64,000 nt of DNA from assembly GCF_030718995.1 (NCBI RefSeq), contig NZ_CP132204.1:868001-932000 (forward strand), read 5' to 3'. The notes under the pieces were generated by a model. That model saw only the letters and a program-made list of their open reading frames with translations, was not told where the DNA came from and did not search any database. The stretch's first letter is position 1; each line of letters opens with the position of its first letter. The position numbers were made by a program, and so were the translations under genes. Shown one piece after another: positions 8,804 to 18,029 of this stretch. This stretch comes from Arthrobacter oryzae. Lineage in GTDB: Bacteria > Actinomycetota > Actinomycetes > Actinomycetales > Micrococcaceae.

Positions 8804-11665
8804 CTATAGGCCGTTAGCGCTCTCACGGTGAGAGGCGAGCCCCGCTTCCTTCAGCCCCAGGTAGATCTTGTCCCGGGCGATGGGCAGTTCTGCGAACCTC
8901 ACGCCGGTGGCGTTGCGGATCGCGTTCGCAAGCGCCGGCGCCACCGGGTTGAAGGGGCTTTCGCTCATCGACTTCGCCCCCATTGGGCCCAGCTTGTCGC
9001 TGGTTTCAGCGAAGTACACCTCGCTGCGGGGCACGTCCGCGAAAGTGGGGATATGGTACTGCCGCAGGATGTCCGTGGTGACCTTCCCGCCGTCGTCCAC
9101 CTTCACTTCCTCGTACAGTGCGGCGCCGAGGGCCTGCGCGATGCCGCCTTCGATCTGGCCGCGGCATTGCCGCGGGTTGACCACCACGCCCGCGTCCGCC
9201 GCCTGGACGCTCTGCAGGATCTTCAGCTCGCCCGTGCCGGTGTTGACGGCCACGCGGAAGCCCTGGACGTTGAACGCGACCGACCGCGGCGTCCCGCCCC
9301 AGTGCCCCTCAGTGGCAAGCTCGACGCCGGCCGCTTCGGCGGCGTCGTAGATTTCCGCCAGCGGCACGCGGGTTCCCTCGCACACGACGGCGTCTTCCTC
9401 GAGCACGCAGCCGGAGGACTGGACCTGCCGGATGCCGGCGGCGAACGCGCGGATCCGGACCGCGAGCTCTTCCGCCGCGGCGAGGGTGGCCTTGCCCGCC
9501 ACCACGGTTCCGGCCGACCCAAAGGCGCCGGTGTCGTGCTGCACGAGGTCCGTATCCGACTGGCGCACGGTGACGCGCCCCGCCGTCGTGGACAGCGCGG
9601 TGGCCGCGAGCTGCGCGTGGACAGTGGTGGTGCCGTTGCCGAATTCGGCGGTCCCGACGTCGGCGGCGTACGTGCCGTCCGGAAGGAGCCGGAGCCTGGA
9701 GTGGGCAAAGTGGCCGCGCGGCGGGACGGTGTCGATCATGGACAGCGCCGTCCCCTCCCCCGTAACCCAGTCCGGGCCCAGGTCGTCCAGGCCGGCGGCC
9801 CGGTACCGTTCGAGCCCCCGGGCCAAGGCGTCCTGCACCAGGCTGGTGCACTGGTCCAGGCCGTAGCTGCCGTAGTGCACGTCCTCTTCCGGCTCGGAGT
9901 GGGTGGAGAGCATGTCGTCGCCCTCGAGGACCATGTTGCGGCGGCGGAACTCCAGCGGATCCATCCCGATCCCGGTGGCGAGCTCGTCGATGCCGGACTC
10001 GATGGCGAAGATCATCTGGCTCAGGCCGTAGCCGCGGAACGCCCCGGACGGCACCGTGTTGGTGTACACGGCATGCGCGTCCACCTTCTTGTTGGCGCAT
10101 TTGTACACGCCCAGTGATTCGCCGCAGCCGTGGAACATTACTCCCGGGGCGTGGTTGCCGTACGCGCCGGTGTTGGTGAGGACGTCCAGCTGCAGCGCCG
10201 TCAGCATGCCGTCTTTGCTGGCTCCGGCCTTGAGGTGGATGGTGAACGGGTGCCGGGTGGTGGCGGACGTGAACTGCTCGGTGCGGGTGAATTCGAGCTG
10301 CACCGGACGCTTCAATTTCATGGCGGCGAGGGCAACGACGTCTTCCGTGAGCACCTCCTGCTTGCCGCCGAAGCCGCCCCCCACCCGGCCGGCCACCACG
10401 CGGATCTGTTCCTCGGGCATGCCAAAGACGCGGGACAGGGTGCGCCGGACCAGGAACGGGACCTGGCTCGACGTGCGGACCTGGAGCCGGCCGTCGTCGT
10501 CGACCGAGGCGATGGCGGCGTGCGTTTCCAGCGCCGTGTGCTGCACGCGGTGGGTCCGGTAGGTCTGTTCATGGATGAATTCCGCCTCGGCGAACCCGGC
10601 GGCTACGCTGCCCAGTTCCGAATGCAGCTCCGCCACCACGTTCTGTTCGGGCCGGCTGATGCGCGCCGTGGTGGCGTCCTTTTCCCCGTGGACCGCCGGG
10701 GCACCGGGGCGCATGGCTTCCTCCGGGGTGAAGACGGCGTCGAGGACCTCGTACTCCACCTTGAGCGCGCGGACGCCGGCTTCCGCGGCCGCCACGGAAT
10801 CGGCGACGACGGCGGCAACCTTCTGTCCGATGAACCGCACCACGTCATCCAGGACGCGCGTGTCATCCGGATCGTCCGTGTAGAGCTCGTGCTGGGCGGT
10901 GGAGAACAGCTGCGCGGGGGCGTCCTCGTGGGTGAAGACGGCCACCACGCCGGGTACTTGGAGGGCGGCGGTTGAGTCGATGGAGATGACCCGGGCGTGG
11001 GCGTGCGGCGACCGCAGCAGCTTCAAATGCAACAGGCCGGGCAGTTCCTCCGCGGGCACGTCCAGGGTGTAACGGGCCTTTCCCGTCACGACGGCGAGGC
11101 TGGCGGGGGCGGGCACGTCGTCTCCCAGCTGGCCCGGTTTCGGCTCGGGCTGGCCTTCGCCGGCGATGCCCGAACCGGGGCCCCGGGGGTCCGGGTGTCC
11201 TTCGCGGCCGCAGACGGCATCGTCGATGGCCCGGTAGCCGGTACAGCGGCAGAGGTTGCCTTTGAGGTTCCGGGGCAGATTTTCCTTCTGCTTCTCGGTG
11301 AACGTGGCGGCCGTCATCACCATGCCGGCCGTGCAGAATCCGCACTGGAATCCCTGGCGGTCCAGGAACTGCTGCTGCATCGGGTGGAGTGCCCCGGCGG
11401 CTTCGGAACTGCCGCAGGTGCCGGCGAGGCCCTCGACGGTAGTGACGGCGTGGCCTTCCGCACGGACAGCCGGGTAGATGCAGCTGTGCACGGGCGTGCC
11501 GTCCACATGGACCGTGCAGGCACCGCAGTCGCCGCCGTCGCAGCCTTTCTTGACGCCGAAGTTGCCCTGCTCCCGCAGGAAAGTGCGCAGGCACTGGCCA
11601 GGGCGCGGTTCGGCAGTGGCCGGGACGCCGTTGATGTCGATGGTGCGGGTGGTGGTGTTGGCCAT
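8804..11665 (-). CDS. Xanthine dehydrogenase, fused 2Fe-2S and molybdenum subunits
   Basis: A 953-residue fusion. The N-terminal plant-type ferredoxin domain has Cys42, Cys47, Cys50 and Cys62, and the second 2Fe-2S domain has Cys108, Cys111, Cys139 and Cys141. The Mo domain starts near residue 190 and contains GGFGGKQE, AFRGYGLSQM and, near the end, GAKSMSESP, which keeps the Glu expected at the molybdenum site. It oxidises hypoxanthine and xanthine to urate together with the FAD subunit encoded just upstream. The start ATG at 11665 lies two bases after the stop of the FAD gene, indicating translational coupling. Fusion of the Fe-S and Mo parts, with FAD separate, differs from the three-subunit E. 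coli layout. Confidence 0.93.
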   Translation of the reverse strand: MANTTTRTIDINGVPATAEPRPGQCLRTFLREQGNFGVKKGCDGGDCGACTVHVDGTPVHSCIYPAVRAEGHAVTTVEGLAGTCGSSEAAGALHPMQQQFLDRQGFQCGFCTAGMVMTAATFTEKQKENLPRNLKGNLCRCTGYRAIDDAVCGREGHPDPRGPGSGIAGEGQPEPKPGQLGDDVPAPASLAVVTGKARYTLDVPAEELPGLLHLKLLRSPHAHARVISIDSTAALQVPGVVAVFTHEDAPAQLFSTAQHELYTDDPDDTRVLDDVVRFIGQKVAAVVADSVAAAEAGVRALKVEYEVLDAVFTPEEAMRPGAPAVHGEKDATTARISRPEQNVVAELHSELGSVAAGFAEAEFIHEQTYRTHRVQHTALETHAAIASVDDDGRLQVRTSSQVPFLVRRTLSRVFGMPEEQIRVVAGRVGGGFGGKQEVLTEDVVALAAMKLKRPVQLEFTRTEQFTSATTRHPFTIHLKAGASKDGMLTALQLDVLTNTGAYGNHAPGVMFHGCGESLGVYKCANKKVDAHAVYTNTVPSGAFRGYGLSQMIFAIESGIDELATGIGMDPLEFRRRNMVLEGDDMLSTHSEPEEDVHYGSYGLDQCTSLVQDALARGLERYRAAGLDDLGPDWVTGEGTALSMIDTVPPRGHFAHSRLRLLPDGTYAADVGTAEFGNGTTTVHAQLAATALSTTAGRVTVRQSDTDLVQHDTGAFGSAGTVVAGKATLAAAEELAVRIRAFAAGIRQVQSSGCVLEEDAVVCEGTRVPLAEIYDAAEAAGVELATEGHWGGTPRSVAFNVQGFRVAVNTGTGELKILQSVQAADAGVVVNPRQCRGQIEGGIAQALGAALYEEVKVDDGGKVTTDILRQYHIPTFADVPRSEVYFAETSDKLGPMGAKSMSESPFNPVAPALANAIRNATGVRFAELPIARDKIYLGLKEAGLASHRESANGL

Positions 11666-11667
11666 GC

Positions 11668-12657
11668 TCAGGCCCCTTCCTGCTGAGGCGAAGCCTGCGG
11701 TGAAGCTGTGTGCTGTGCGTTGCGCTGCGGCGGCCAGAAGTCCCCGGAGACGCGGGCGGGCGGAACCCCGGCAGGGGCTGCCAGTTCGGCCCTGATTTCC
11801 TCCGCCAGCCGGACCGTCATGTCTTTCCGCCACGCGGGCAGGCCGTGGATGTCGTCGTGGTAGAGCTCGGTCGGAATGGCGGCGTCGAGGGCCTCGACGA
11901 GGGCAGCCGCCGACGTCGGGGCGCCGGATGACGCGTCTCCGGACGGTGCATCCCCCGCCGGTGCCGGAAAGCGCAGCTGCACGGGGCGCCGGGTGGCGGC
12001 GGTGACGGTGAGGACCAGGGTGCCGTCGGCGTCGAGCCTTCCGATTAACAGCACCCCCGACCGTCCCAGGTTGCTGAGGGACAGCCGGCGGAACGCCACG
12101 CGGGACGCGAGGGCCGACGCCGGGAGGTGGATGCTGCGCAGGAGTTCGCCGGGGACCAGGCAGTTCTTGCCGTCCCCCGTGACGAAGTCGGCCACCGGGA
12201 CGGTGCGGCGGGAGCCGCCGGGACCGTGGATGGTGGCCACTGCGTCGAGCGCGGCGCAGAGCGAAATCATGGGGCCGGCGGGCAGGGAGGTGCAGAGGTT
12301 GCCGCCGACGGTGGACATGTTCCACACCTTGAAGGAGGCTACGAAGGAGTCGCAGCAGGGCCGGATGAGGTCCAGGGCGGGCCAGGCGGCTGCGTGTTCC
12401 GCCACCGTGTCGGAGGCAGGCAGCGCATAGAGCTCCGCCACCGTGCAGGTGGCCGCGAGTTCAATGCCGTCTTCACTGATTGTGACGGCAGGCCAGCCGG
12501 CGGCGCCGAGGTCCAGCAGGCGCCGGAGCGGTTCTTTTCCGAAGGCGAGGCTGCCGTAGGAGAAGAGGACCGTTCCGCCGGCGAGCCAGGCATCCCCGTC
12601 GCGCCATTCGGCCGGGTCCTCGGTGCGGACCACGGCCTCGATGGTGTTCATGTCCAT
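11668..12657 (-). CDS. Xanthine dehydrogenase FAD-binding subunit
   Basis: A 329-residue FAD subunit of the molybdopterin dehydrogenase family. AGGTVLFSYGS near residue 26 and STVGGNLCTSLPAGP near residue 117 are the two FAD-contact loops, and the CO-dehydrogenase flavoprotein C-terminal domain follows. It carries electrons from the Fe-S clusters to NAD or another acceptor. Its start overlaps the end of the XdhC-like gene; a second in-frame ATG at 12651 overlaps the stop codon as ATGA and may be the true start. The C-terminal tail after about residue 290 is Ala, Pro and Gln rich and probably disordered. Confidence 0.92.
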   Translation of the reverse strand: MDMNTIEAVVRTEDPAEWRDGDAWLAGGTVLFSYGSLAFGKEPLRRLLDLGAAGWPAVTISEDGIELAATCTVAELYALPASDTVAEHAAAWPALDLIRPCCDSFVASFKVWNMSTVGGNLCTSLPAGPMISLCAALDAVATIHGPGGSRRTVPVADFVTGDGKNCLVPGELLRSIHLPASALASRVAFRRLSLSNLGRSGVLLIGRLDADGTLVLTVTAATRRPVQLRFPAPAGDAPSGDASSGAPTSAAALVEALDAAIPTELYHDDIHGLPAWRKDMTVRLAEEIRAELAAPAGVPPARVSGDFWPPQRNAQHTASPQASPQQEGA

Positions 12658-13943
12658 GGTGTCTCCTGGTGTTGCGGGGTGGTGACGTTGGAAAAGGTGC
12701 CGTGAAGAGGGCCTGCGCCGTGGATGGGGCCGGCACCGTCCTTCAGGGACGCGGCCTGCACGGTGGAGCCCGCGCGGCGGTTGCGGCCGGCCACGAGTTC
12801 GGCCGTGATGGACACGGCCACCTCGGCCGGGGTAACAGCGCCAAGATCCAGTCCGATGGGCGAATGCAGCCGGGCAAGGTCCTCGGCGCTGACTCCCGCG
12901 GCGAGCAGGGAATCAACCCGTTGCCGGTGGCTGCGCCGGGAGCCCATCGCGCCCACATAGGCCAGGTCCAGGCCGAGGGCCGCCTGCAGCAGGGGGATGT
13001 CGAACTTGGGGTCGTGGGTCAGGACGCAGGCGACGGTCCGGGCGTCGATCCGGCCGGCCGCGGCTTCCTCGGCCAGGTAGCGGTGCGGCCAAGCGGTGAC
13101 CACCTGGTCCGCGCCGGCGAACCGTGCCTGGCCCGCGAAGACCGGACGGGCGTCACACAGGGTCACGTGGTACCCCAGCAACTGGGCGCCGGGCAGCAGG
13201 GCGGCGCCGAAGTCGTTGGCACCGAAGATCAGCAGCCGGGCCGGTGGCAGCCGGCTCTCCACGAGCAGGGTGATGGGCTCCGGACTGGTCGCCGCGCTGG
13301 CCCCTGCTTTTTGTGGCACAGCCGTGTCGGAAAGGCAGCCCTCCGGCGGGGCGAGCCGGACCAGGCCGGTCCGGCCGCCGCGCAGCAGCGGTTCCAGCTG
13401 GGCAGCGGCAGCCCGCATCAGCCGGCGCGCCTCCCGCCCGTTGGCGCCATCCAGGCCCAGAAGTACTGCCAGTTCCGCTGATTGCCCGGGGAGAAACGTT
13501 GCCGGATCCTGGATCACGACGGCGCCGCCCCCGTGGGCGTCAACCCGCCGGATCAGGGCGAGGGCGCCGGCAGCTCCGTCGCCGGCAAGGGTTCGCAGGT
13601 TCTCCAGCCGGAGCCCCCCGGGCGCTGTGCCGAGCGGCTCGATATGGACCTCCAGCTCCCCGCCGCAGGTGAGCCCGGCGGCGAACGCGTCCTCGGTGCT
13701 GTAGCCGAAATACTCACGGCGCATGCCGCCGTCGTGCATTGCCTCCAGCGCCGCCTCCACGACGGCGCCTTCAACGCACCCGCCGGACAGGCTCCCCAGG
13801 ACCTCGCCGGATTCGGACACGAGCATGGAGGTGCCCAGCGGCCTCGGCACGGATCCGCCGGCACCCACCACGGTGGCTACCGCGCAGCGCCGTCCGGAGA
13901 CGGCGGGCTGCCATTCCTTCAGCGAAGGCATCAGATCCAACAT
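12648..13943 (-). CDS. xdhC: XdhC/CoxI family molybdenum cofactor insertion factor
   Basis: A 431-residue maturation protein for xanthine dehydrogenase. The N-terminal XdhC/CoxI domain has AVATVVGAGGSVPRPLGTSM and the GGCVEGAVVEA motif with its conserved Cys. The C-terminal Rossmann domain has LLIFGANDFGAALLP and the closing PIGLDLGAVTPAEVAVSI signature. Such proteins bind sulfurated molybdenum cofactor and hand it to apo-XDH. It is the first gene of a tight three-gene minus-strand operon. A variable linker of roughly 60 residues between the two domains is longer than usual. A paired direct repeat lies upstream at 14052-14105. Confidence 0.9.
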   Translation of the reverse strand: MLDLMPSLKEWQPAVSGRRCAVATVVGAGGSVPRPLGTSMLVSESGEVLGSLSGGCVEGAVVEAALEAMHDGGMRREYFGYSTEDAFAAGLTCGGELEVHIEPLGTAPGGLRLENLRTLAGDGAAGALALIRRVDAHGGGAVVIQDPATFLPGQSAELAVLLGLDGANGREARRLMRAAAAQLEPLLRGGRTGLVRLAPPEGCLSDTAVPQKAGASAATSPEPITLLVESRLPPARLLIFGANDFGAALLPGAQLLGYHVTLCDARPVFAGQARFAGADQVVTAWPHRYLAEEAAAGRIDARTVACVLTHDPKFDIPLLQAALGLDLAYVGAMGSRRSHRQRVDSLLAAGVSAEDLARLHSPIGLDLGAVTPAEVAVSITAELVAGRNRRAGSTVQAASLKDGAGPIHGAGPLHGTFSNVTTPQHQETPWT

Positions 13944-14051
13944 TGCTGCACTCCCTTTTCCTGCGCGGCGATGGTGTCCATATTCTCGTTCCTATCCTGC
14001 GCCGGGGGAAGCACCGGCGGTTGTGGCGCCGGCAGTATTTTCCCTGCAGTC

Positions 14052-14105
14052 GGCGATGATGCAGTTTGGTGGATGTCGCCGCTGGCGATCATCAAGTTTG
14101 GTGGA
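14052..14105 (+). repeat. Pair of 22-base direct repeats upstream of xdh operon
   Basis: Copies at 14052-14073 and 14084-14105 agree at 19 of 22 bases and share AGTTTGGTGGA. The start-to-start distance is 32 bases, about three helical turns. The pair sits in the 250-base gap between the AzgA-type permease and xdhC, upstream of the latter. It could be a tandem activator site. Confidence 0.5.
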
Positions 14106-14193
14106 CCGGGGCCGGCCCCATCTGCCTGCCCCGGTCCGGTCTGTGTGGTCCCTCCGCGGTGGTCCCTGCGCGGGAGTGCCTGCGCGGGAGTGC

Positions 14194-15708
14194 CTACGCG
14201 CCCAGCAGCGCGTTGATGGGACCGCGGGCGAAGTACACCAGGAAGCCGGCCGTGACCACCCACATCAGCGGGTGCACCTTCCGGATCTTCCCCGAGCAGG
14301 CACTGATGACCGCCCAGGAGATGAAGCCCACGCCGATGCCGTTGGCGATCGAGTAGCTCAGCGGCATCGTGACGATGGTCAGGAAGGCCGGCAGCGCCAC
14401 GGAGAACTTGCTGAACTTGATCTCGCGGATCTGGGCCATCATCATGGCGCCCACCACCACCAGGGCGGCTGCCGCGACTTCGAGCGGCACCACGGAGGTG
14501 AGCGGGGTCAGGAACATCGAACCCAGGAACAGCACGCCGGTGACCACGGAAGCCAGGCCCGTGCGGGCGCCTTCCCCGATGCCCGCAGCGGAGTCGATGT
14601 ACACGGTGTTGGACGAACCGGAGGTGGCACCGCCGGCCACGGCTCCCAGGCCTTCGACGATGAAGGCCGACTTGAGCCGGGGGAACGTGCCGTCCTTGTG
14701 CGCCACGCCGGCGCTCTTGGCCAGGCCGGTCATGGTGCCCATGGCGTCAAAGAAGTTGGTGAACACCAGTGTGAAGACCAGCATCACCGCAGCCAGGGCA
14801 CCGATCCGGCCGAAGGAGCCGAAGAGGTCGAACTGCCCCACCAGGGACAGGTCAGGGGCGGAGACAAGCTGGCCGGAGAGGACCGGGGTGTTCAGGTGCC
14901 AGCCGCCGGGGTTGCTTGCGCTGCCGGGCCCGATCTTCATGACCGCCTCGACCACGGCGGCCAGCACGGTGGTGGCGACGATGCCGATCAGCAGGCCGCC
15001 CTGGACCTTGCGGGCCACGAGGATGCCCATGACCAGCAGGCCCACGATGAACACCAGGGTGGGAACCGAGGTGATGGACCCGTTGTCGCCCAGCTGGACC
15101 GGGGGTCCCGCCGTCGTGGCCCGGACAAAGCCCGAGTCAACGAATCCGATGAAGGCGATGAACAGGCCGATGCCCACCGTAATGGCGGCCTTGAGCTCCT
15201 TGGGCACGGCCCGGAAGATGGCTGTCCGGGCACCGGTGACGCCGAAGAGGACGATCAGGATGCCGTTGATGACCACCAGGCCCATGGCCTCGGCCCAGGT
15301 GACTTCCTGGATCACGGCCACGGCCAGGAAGGAGTTGATGCCCAGGCCCGCGGCCAGCCCGAACGGCAGGTTGGCGATCAGGCCGAACAGGATGGTCATG
15401 ATGCCGGCGGTGAGGCCGGTGACCGCACCCACCTGCGCGGCGGACAGCCAGCCCCCGGCAACGTCGGTGGGGGCATTGTCCGCGCTGAATCCGCCCAGGA
15501 TCAGCGGATTCAGGATAACGATGTACGCCATGGTGAAGAAGGTGACCAGGCCGCCGCGCACTTCGCGGGCCACGGTGGAGCCGCGCTTGGTGATCTCGAA
15601 GAAGCGGTCCAGGAAAGCATTCGACGGCTTCGGGCGTTGGGGGGCTGCCGGCTGCTGTTGCCCGCCGTGCTGCGGTTGCCCTTCGGAAGTAGTGTCCAGG
15701 ATTGTCAT
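14194..15708 (-). CDS. AzgA-type NCS2 purine permease
   Basis: A 504-residue multi-pass permease of the AzgA branch (adenine, guanine and hypoxanthine uptake). Typical signatures are REVRGGLVTFFTMAYIVILNP, GLAAGLGINSFLAV, FTNFFDAMGTMTGLAK and SGSSNTVYIDSAAGIGEGARTGL. I use the ATG at 15708 with GGTGG upstream; a GTG at 15717 would add three residues. It begins 14 bases after the stop of guaD on the same strand, so the two form an operon supplying and deaminating guanine. The DNA between its stop and xdhC contains the direct repeats, so xdh probably has its own promoter. Confidence 0.92.
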   Translation of the reverse strand: MTILDTTSEGQPQHGGQQQPAAPQRPKPSNAFLDRFFEITKRGSTVAREVRGGLVTFFTMAYIVILNPLILGGFSADNAPTDVAGGWLSAAQVGAVTGLTAGIMTILFGLIANLPFGLAAGLGINSFLAVAVIQEVTWAEAMGLVVINGILIVLFGVTGARTAIFRAVPKELKAAITVGIGLFIAFIGFVDSGFVRATTAGPPVQLGDNGSITSVPTLVFIVGLLVMGILVARKVQGGLLIGIVATTVLAAVVEAVMKIGPGSASNPGGWHLNTPVLSGQLVSAPDLSLVGQFDLFGSFGRIGALAAVMLVFTLVFTNFFDAMGTMTGLAKSAGVAHKDGTFPRLKSAFIVEGLGAVAGGATSGSSNTVYIDSAAGIGEGARTGLASVVTGVLFLGSMFLTPLTSVVPLEVAAAALVVVGAMMMAQIREIKFSKFSVALPAFLTIVTMPLSYSIANGIGVGFISWAVISACSGKIRKVHPLMWVVTAGFLVYFARGPINALLGA

Positions 15709-15722
15709 CTCAGCCACCGGCC

Positions 15723-16217
15723 CTAGTAGTCAATCCTGGAATCAAGAGTGTTCCAGGTGGTGAACGGTTCGAGGACGGGCGGCGCCTGGGGGTCCTCGAG
15801 GTGCAGCCTGGCCACCGGCATGAGCGCATCGCGCTGGTCGTTTTCGAAGTACTCGTAGAACACGGCGTCGTCGAAGCCCACGGAGGCGGCGTCGTGCCTG
15901 TCCGCCGCGAAGACCACGCGCTCAACCCGTGCCCACAGCGCCGAGGCCAGGCACATGGGGCACGGCTCGCAGCTGGTGTAGAGGGTTGCGCCGGTGAGGT
16001 CGAAGGTGCCGAGTTCGCTGCAGGCGCGGCGGATCGCTGTGACTTCGGCGTGGGCAGTGGGATCGTTGGTGGCGGTGACGCGGTTGACGCCGTCGAACGC
16101 TTGTCCGTCTGCCGTGACAATGACGGCACCGAACGGACCGCCGCTGTTGAGGACGTTGGCAGTGGCCAACTCGATGGATCTGGCCAGGAATTCCTGGGCC
16201 GTGACGGTGGTACTCAT
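15723..16217 (-). CDS. guaD: Guanine deaminase, cytidine-deaminase fold
   Basis: A 164-residue zinc deaminase. The HAE motif is at residues 56-58 and the PCPMC motif supplies Cys86 and Cys89, the normal zinc ligands with Glu58 as proton shuttle. Length and the C-terminal EDPQAPPVLEPF tail match B. subtilis GuaD, which converts guanine to xanthine. The start is the ATG at 16217, with AGGGAG about nine bases upstream. It is co-transcribed with the AzgA-type permease and divergent from an unrelated 8-oxoguanine deaminase. A closely related nucleoside or tRNA deaminase is less likely, because tRNA adenosine deaminases have a different C-terminus. Confidence 0.88.
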   Translation of the reverse strand: MSTTVTAQEFLARSIELATANVLNSGGPFGAVIVTADGQAFDGVNRVTATNDPTAHAEVTAIRRACSELGTFDLTGATLYTSCEPCPMCLASALWARVERVVFAADRHDAASVGFDDAVFYEYFENDQRDALMPVARLHLEDPQAPPVLEPFTTWNTLDSRIDY

Positions 16218-16617
16218 GATGCGACTCCCTTTGCTGGGAAGCCGGTACGCCGAGGTGGGACGAAAGGGCCAGTTGCGACGGTTACCAGGCTTCAGCATGT
16301 GCTTTTGAAGGTTAAGTTGCGCCTGGTAGATAGCTTCCCCGGAGTCCGGGGGCCCGCCTTTGGCAAAATCGAGATTAGCACCGGAACGTGAGCTGCGCCA
16401 TAGATTTTCGGAAAGTTAATTTCGAGATGTGAAATTTGACTGTTGGCCTGGGGTTACTGCGGACGGTCACAAACGGCGCGTTGACGCGGCACTTCCTGGC
16501 GCCTTACGCTGATGCCCACCCGGCGGCGCACCTTTCCCCCGCGGGGACGCCTGGATCAGCAGACAGGCCCTCCCTGAGCTGGCATTTCGTCCGCACGCTC
16601 AGACAGGAGCCCGCCCC
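16218..16617. promoter_or_regulatory. Divergent control region between guaD and 8-oxoguanine deaminase
   Basis: No convincing gene lies in these 400 bases; a 61-codon frame near the right end lacks a usable start signal and family features. The central part around 16380-16440 is AT-rich and contains putative operator B at 16412-16436. The AGGAG of the rightward gene lies at its right end. Both deaminase genes may be controlled from here. Confidence 0.5.
16412..16436 (+). promoter_or_regulatory. Putative operator B of the purine regulon
   Basis: AAAGTTAATTTC is followed by six bases and TGAAATT. AATTTC and GAAATT form six-base inverted arms with a seven-base spacer. It matches operator A at 16 of 25 aligned positions, concentrated in the outer halves. 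Confidence 0.5.
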
Positions 16618-17982
16618 ATGACCAACCACCCTGCCGATTCCCGGCTCTGGATCCGTAATCCGCTCGCGGCTTTCACCGCAAACGCGCTGGACGCCACCGG
16701 CGGAATCGTGGTGAGCGGCGGCATCATCACGGAAGTCCTCGCCGCCGGCCAGCTGCCCTCCGCACCCTGCCAGGAAACGTTCGACGCCGGCAGCCACGTC
16801 CTGCTGCCCGGCCTGATCAACACCCACCACCACTTCTACCAGACGCTCACGCGCGCCTGGGGTCCGGCGGCCAACGCCCCGTTGTTCCCGTGGCTGCAGA
16901 ACCTGTACCCCGTCTGGGCCCGGCTCACGCCGCGGGACCTGGAGCTGGCCACCACGGTTGCCCTCGCGGAACTGCTGCTCTCCGGCTGCACCACCGCGGC
17001 GGACCACCACTACCTCTTCCCGGCAGGCATGGAGGATGCCATCGACATCGAGGTCCGGGCAGTGCGGGAACTGGGTATGCGCGCCACGCTGACCCGCGGT
17101 TCGATGACGCTCGGACAGGACGACGGCGGGCTGCCGCCGCAGTCCACCGTCCAGCCGCCGGACGTGATCCTGGCGGACAGCGAACGGCTGATCCGCGAGT
17201 ACCACGAGCGGGGCGACGGCGCCGTCATCCAGATCGCGCTGGCACCGTGTTCGCCGTTTTCGGTGACCAAGGAGATCATGACCGAAAGCGCTGTTTTGGC
17301 GGACAGGCATGATGTCCGGCTACACACGCACCTCGCCGAAACCCTGGACGAGGAGGACTTCTGCCGGGAAATGTTCGGGCTCCGCACGGTGGAATACCTG
17401 GACAGCGTGGGATGGCTCGGCAACCGGACCTGGCTGGGCCACGGCATCCACTTCAGCGACGCCGAGATCGCTGCGCTGGGATCCGCGGGGACCGCCGTCG
17501 CGCATTGCCCCACGTCCAACATGCGGCTGGCTTCGGGTACTGCCCGGGTGCTCGAACTGGAGGACGCGGGAGTGCCCGTGGGGCTGGGAGTGGACGGGTC
17601 GGCGTCGAACGATGCCTCGAACATGATCCTGGAGGCGCGGCAGGCGCTGTACCTGCAGCGGCTGCGCTACGGCGCGCAGGTGCCGGTGGAGCGCGCGCTG
17701 GGCTGGGCGACGCGGGGGTCGGCGGCCGTGCTGGGCCGTTCCGACCTGGGGCAGCTGGCGCCGGGGATGCAAGCGGACCTGGCGCTGTTCAGGCTTGACG
17801 AGCTGCGGTTCTCCGGCAGCCACGATCCCCTCGCCGCGCTCCTGCTGTGCGGGGCGGACCGGGCCGACCGGGTGATGGTGGGCGGGCGGTGGCGCGTGGT
17901 GGACGGGCAAATTCCGGGGCTGGACGTTTGCGGTCTCATCGCGGAGCATTCGGCTGCGGCCCGGAAGCTGGTGAACGGCTAG
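16618..17982 (+). CDS. 8-oxoguanine deaminase-type amidohydrolase
   Basis: A 454-residue amidohydrolase. The metal motif NTHHHFYQTLTRA at residues 68-80 is characteristic of 8-oxoguanine deaminase and relatives (AtzA/TrzN branch). Other metal-site parts are THLAET and GLGVDGSASND. The reaction is hydrolytic deamination of 8-oxoguanine to urate, or of guanine to xanthine. An AGGAG lies eight bases before the ATG at 16618. It is divergent from guaD, so two structurally unrelated deaminases share one control region. If the 8-oxoguanine role is right, urate formed here would feed straight to the uricase encoded 2 kb downstream. Confidence 0.85.
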   Translation: MTNHPADSRLWIRNPLAAFTANALDATGGIVVSGGIITEVLAAGQLPSAPCQETFDAGSHVLLPGLINTHHHFYQTLTRAWGPAANAPLFPWLQNLYPVWARLTPRDLELATTVALAELLLSGCTTAADHHYLFPAGMEDAIDIEVRAVRELGMRATLTRGSMTLGQDDGGLPPQSTVQPPDVILADSERLIREYHERGDGAVIQIALAPCSPFSVTKEIMTESAVLADRHDVRLHTHLAETLDEEDFCREMFGLRTVEYLDSVGWLGNRTWLGHGIHFSDAEIAALGSAGTAVAHCPTSNMRLASGTARVLELEDAGVPVGLGVDGSASNDASNMILEARQALYLQRLRYGAQVPVERALGWATRGSAAVLGRSDLGQLAPGMQADLALFRLDELRFSGSHDPLAALLLCGADRADRVMVGGRWRVVDGQIPGLDVCGLIAEHSAAARKLVNG

Positions 17983-18029
17983 GGCCGCGGGGCTATGCCG
18001 CGGCAGCCGATCGTTGCTAGCGTGGCGGA

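Noticed and set aside
11666..12325. N-terminal extension of the xanthine dehydrogenase fusion
   Set aside because: The extension reads through the FAD-subunit gene in another frame; the ferredoxin domain starts at MANTTTRT (11665).
13723..15726. 667-codon plus-strand frame opposite xdhC and the AzgA-type permease
   Set aside because: Low-complexity Asp/Gly/His/Gln composition and no motifs; the minus-strand genes explain the region.
16436..16621. 61-codon frame before the 8-oxoguanine deaminase
   Set aside because: No ribosome site, no recognisable sequence, and it overlaps the start of the real gene and its AGGAG.
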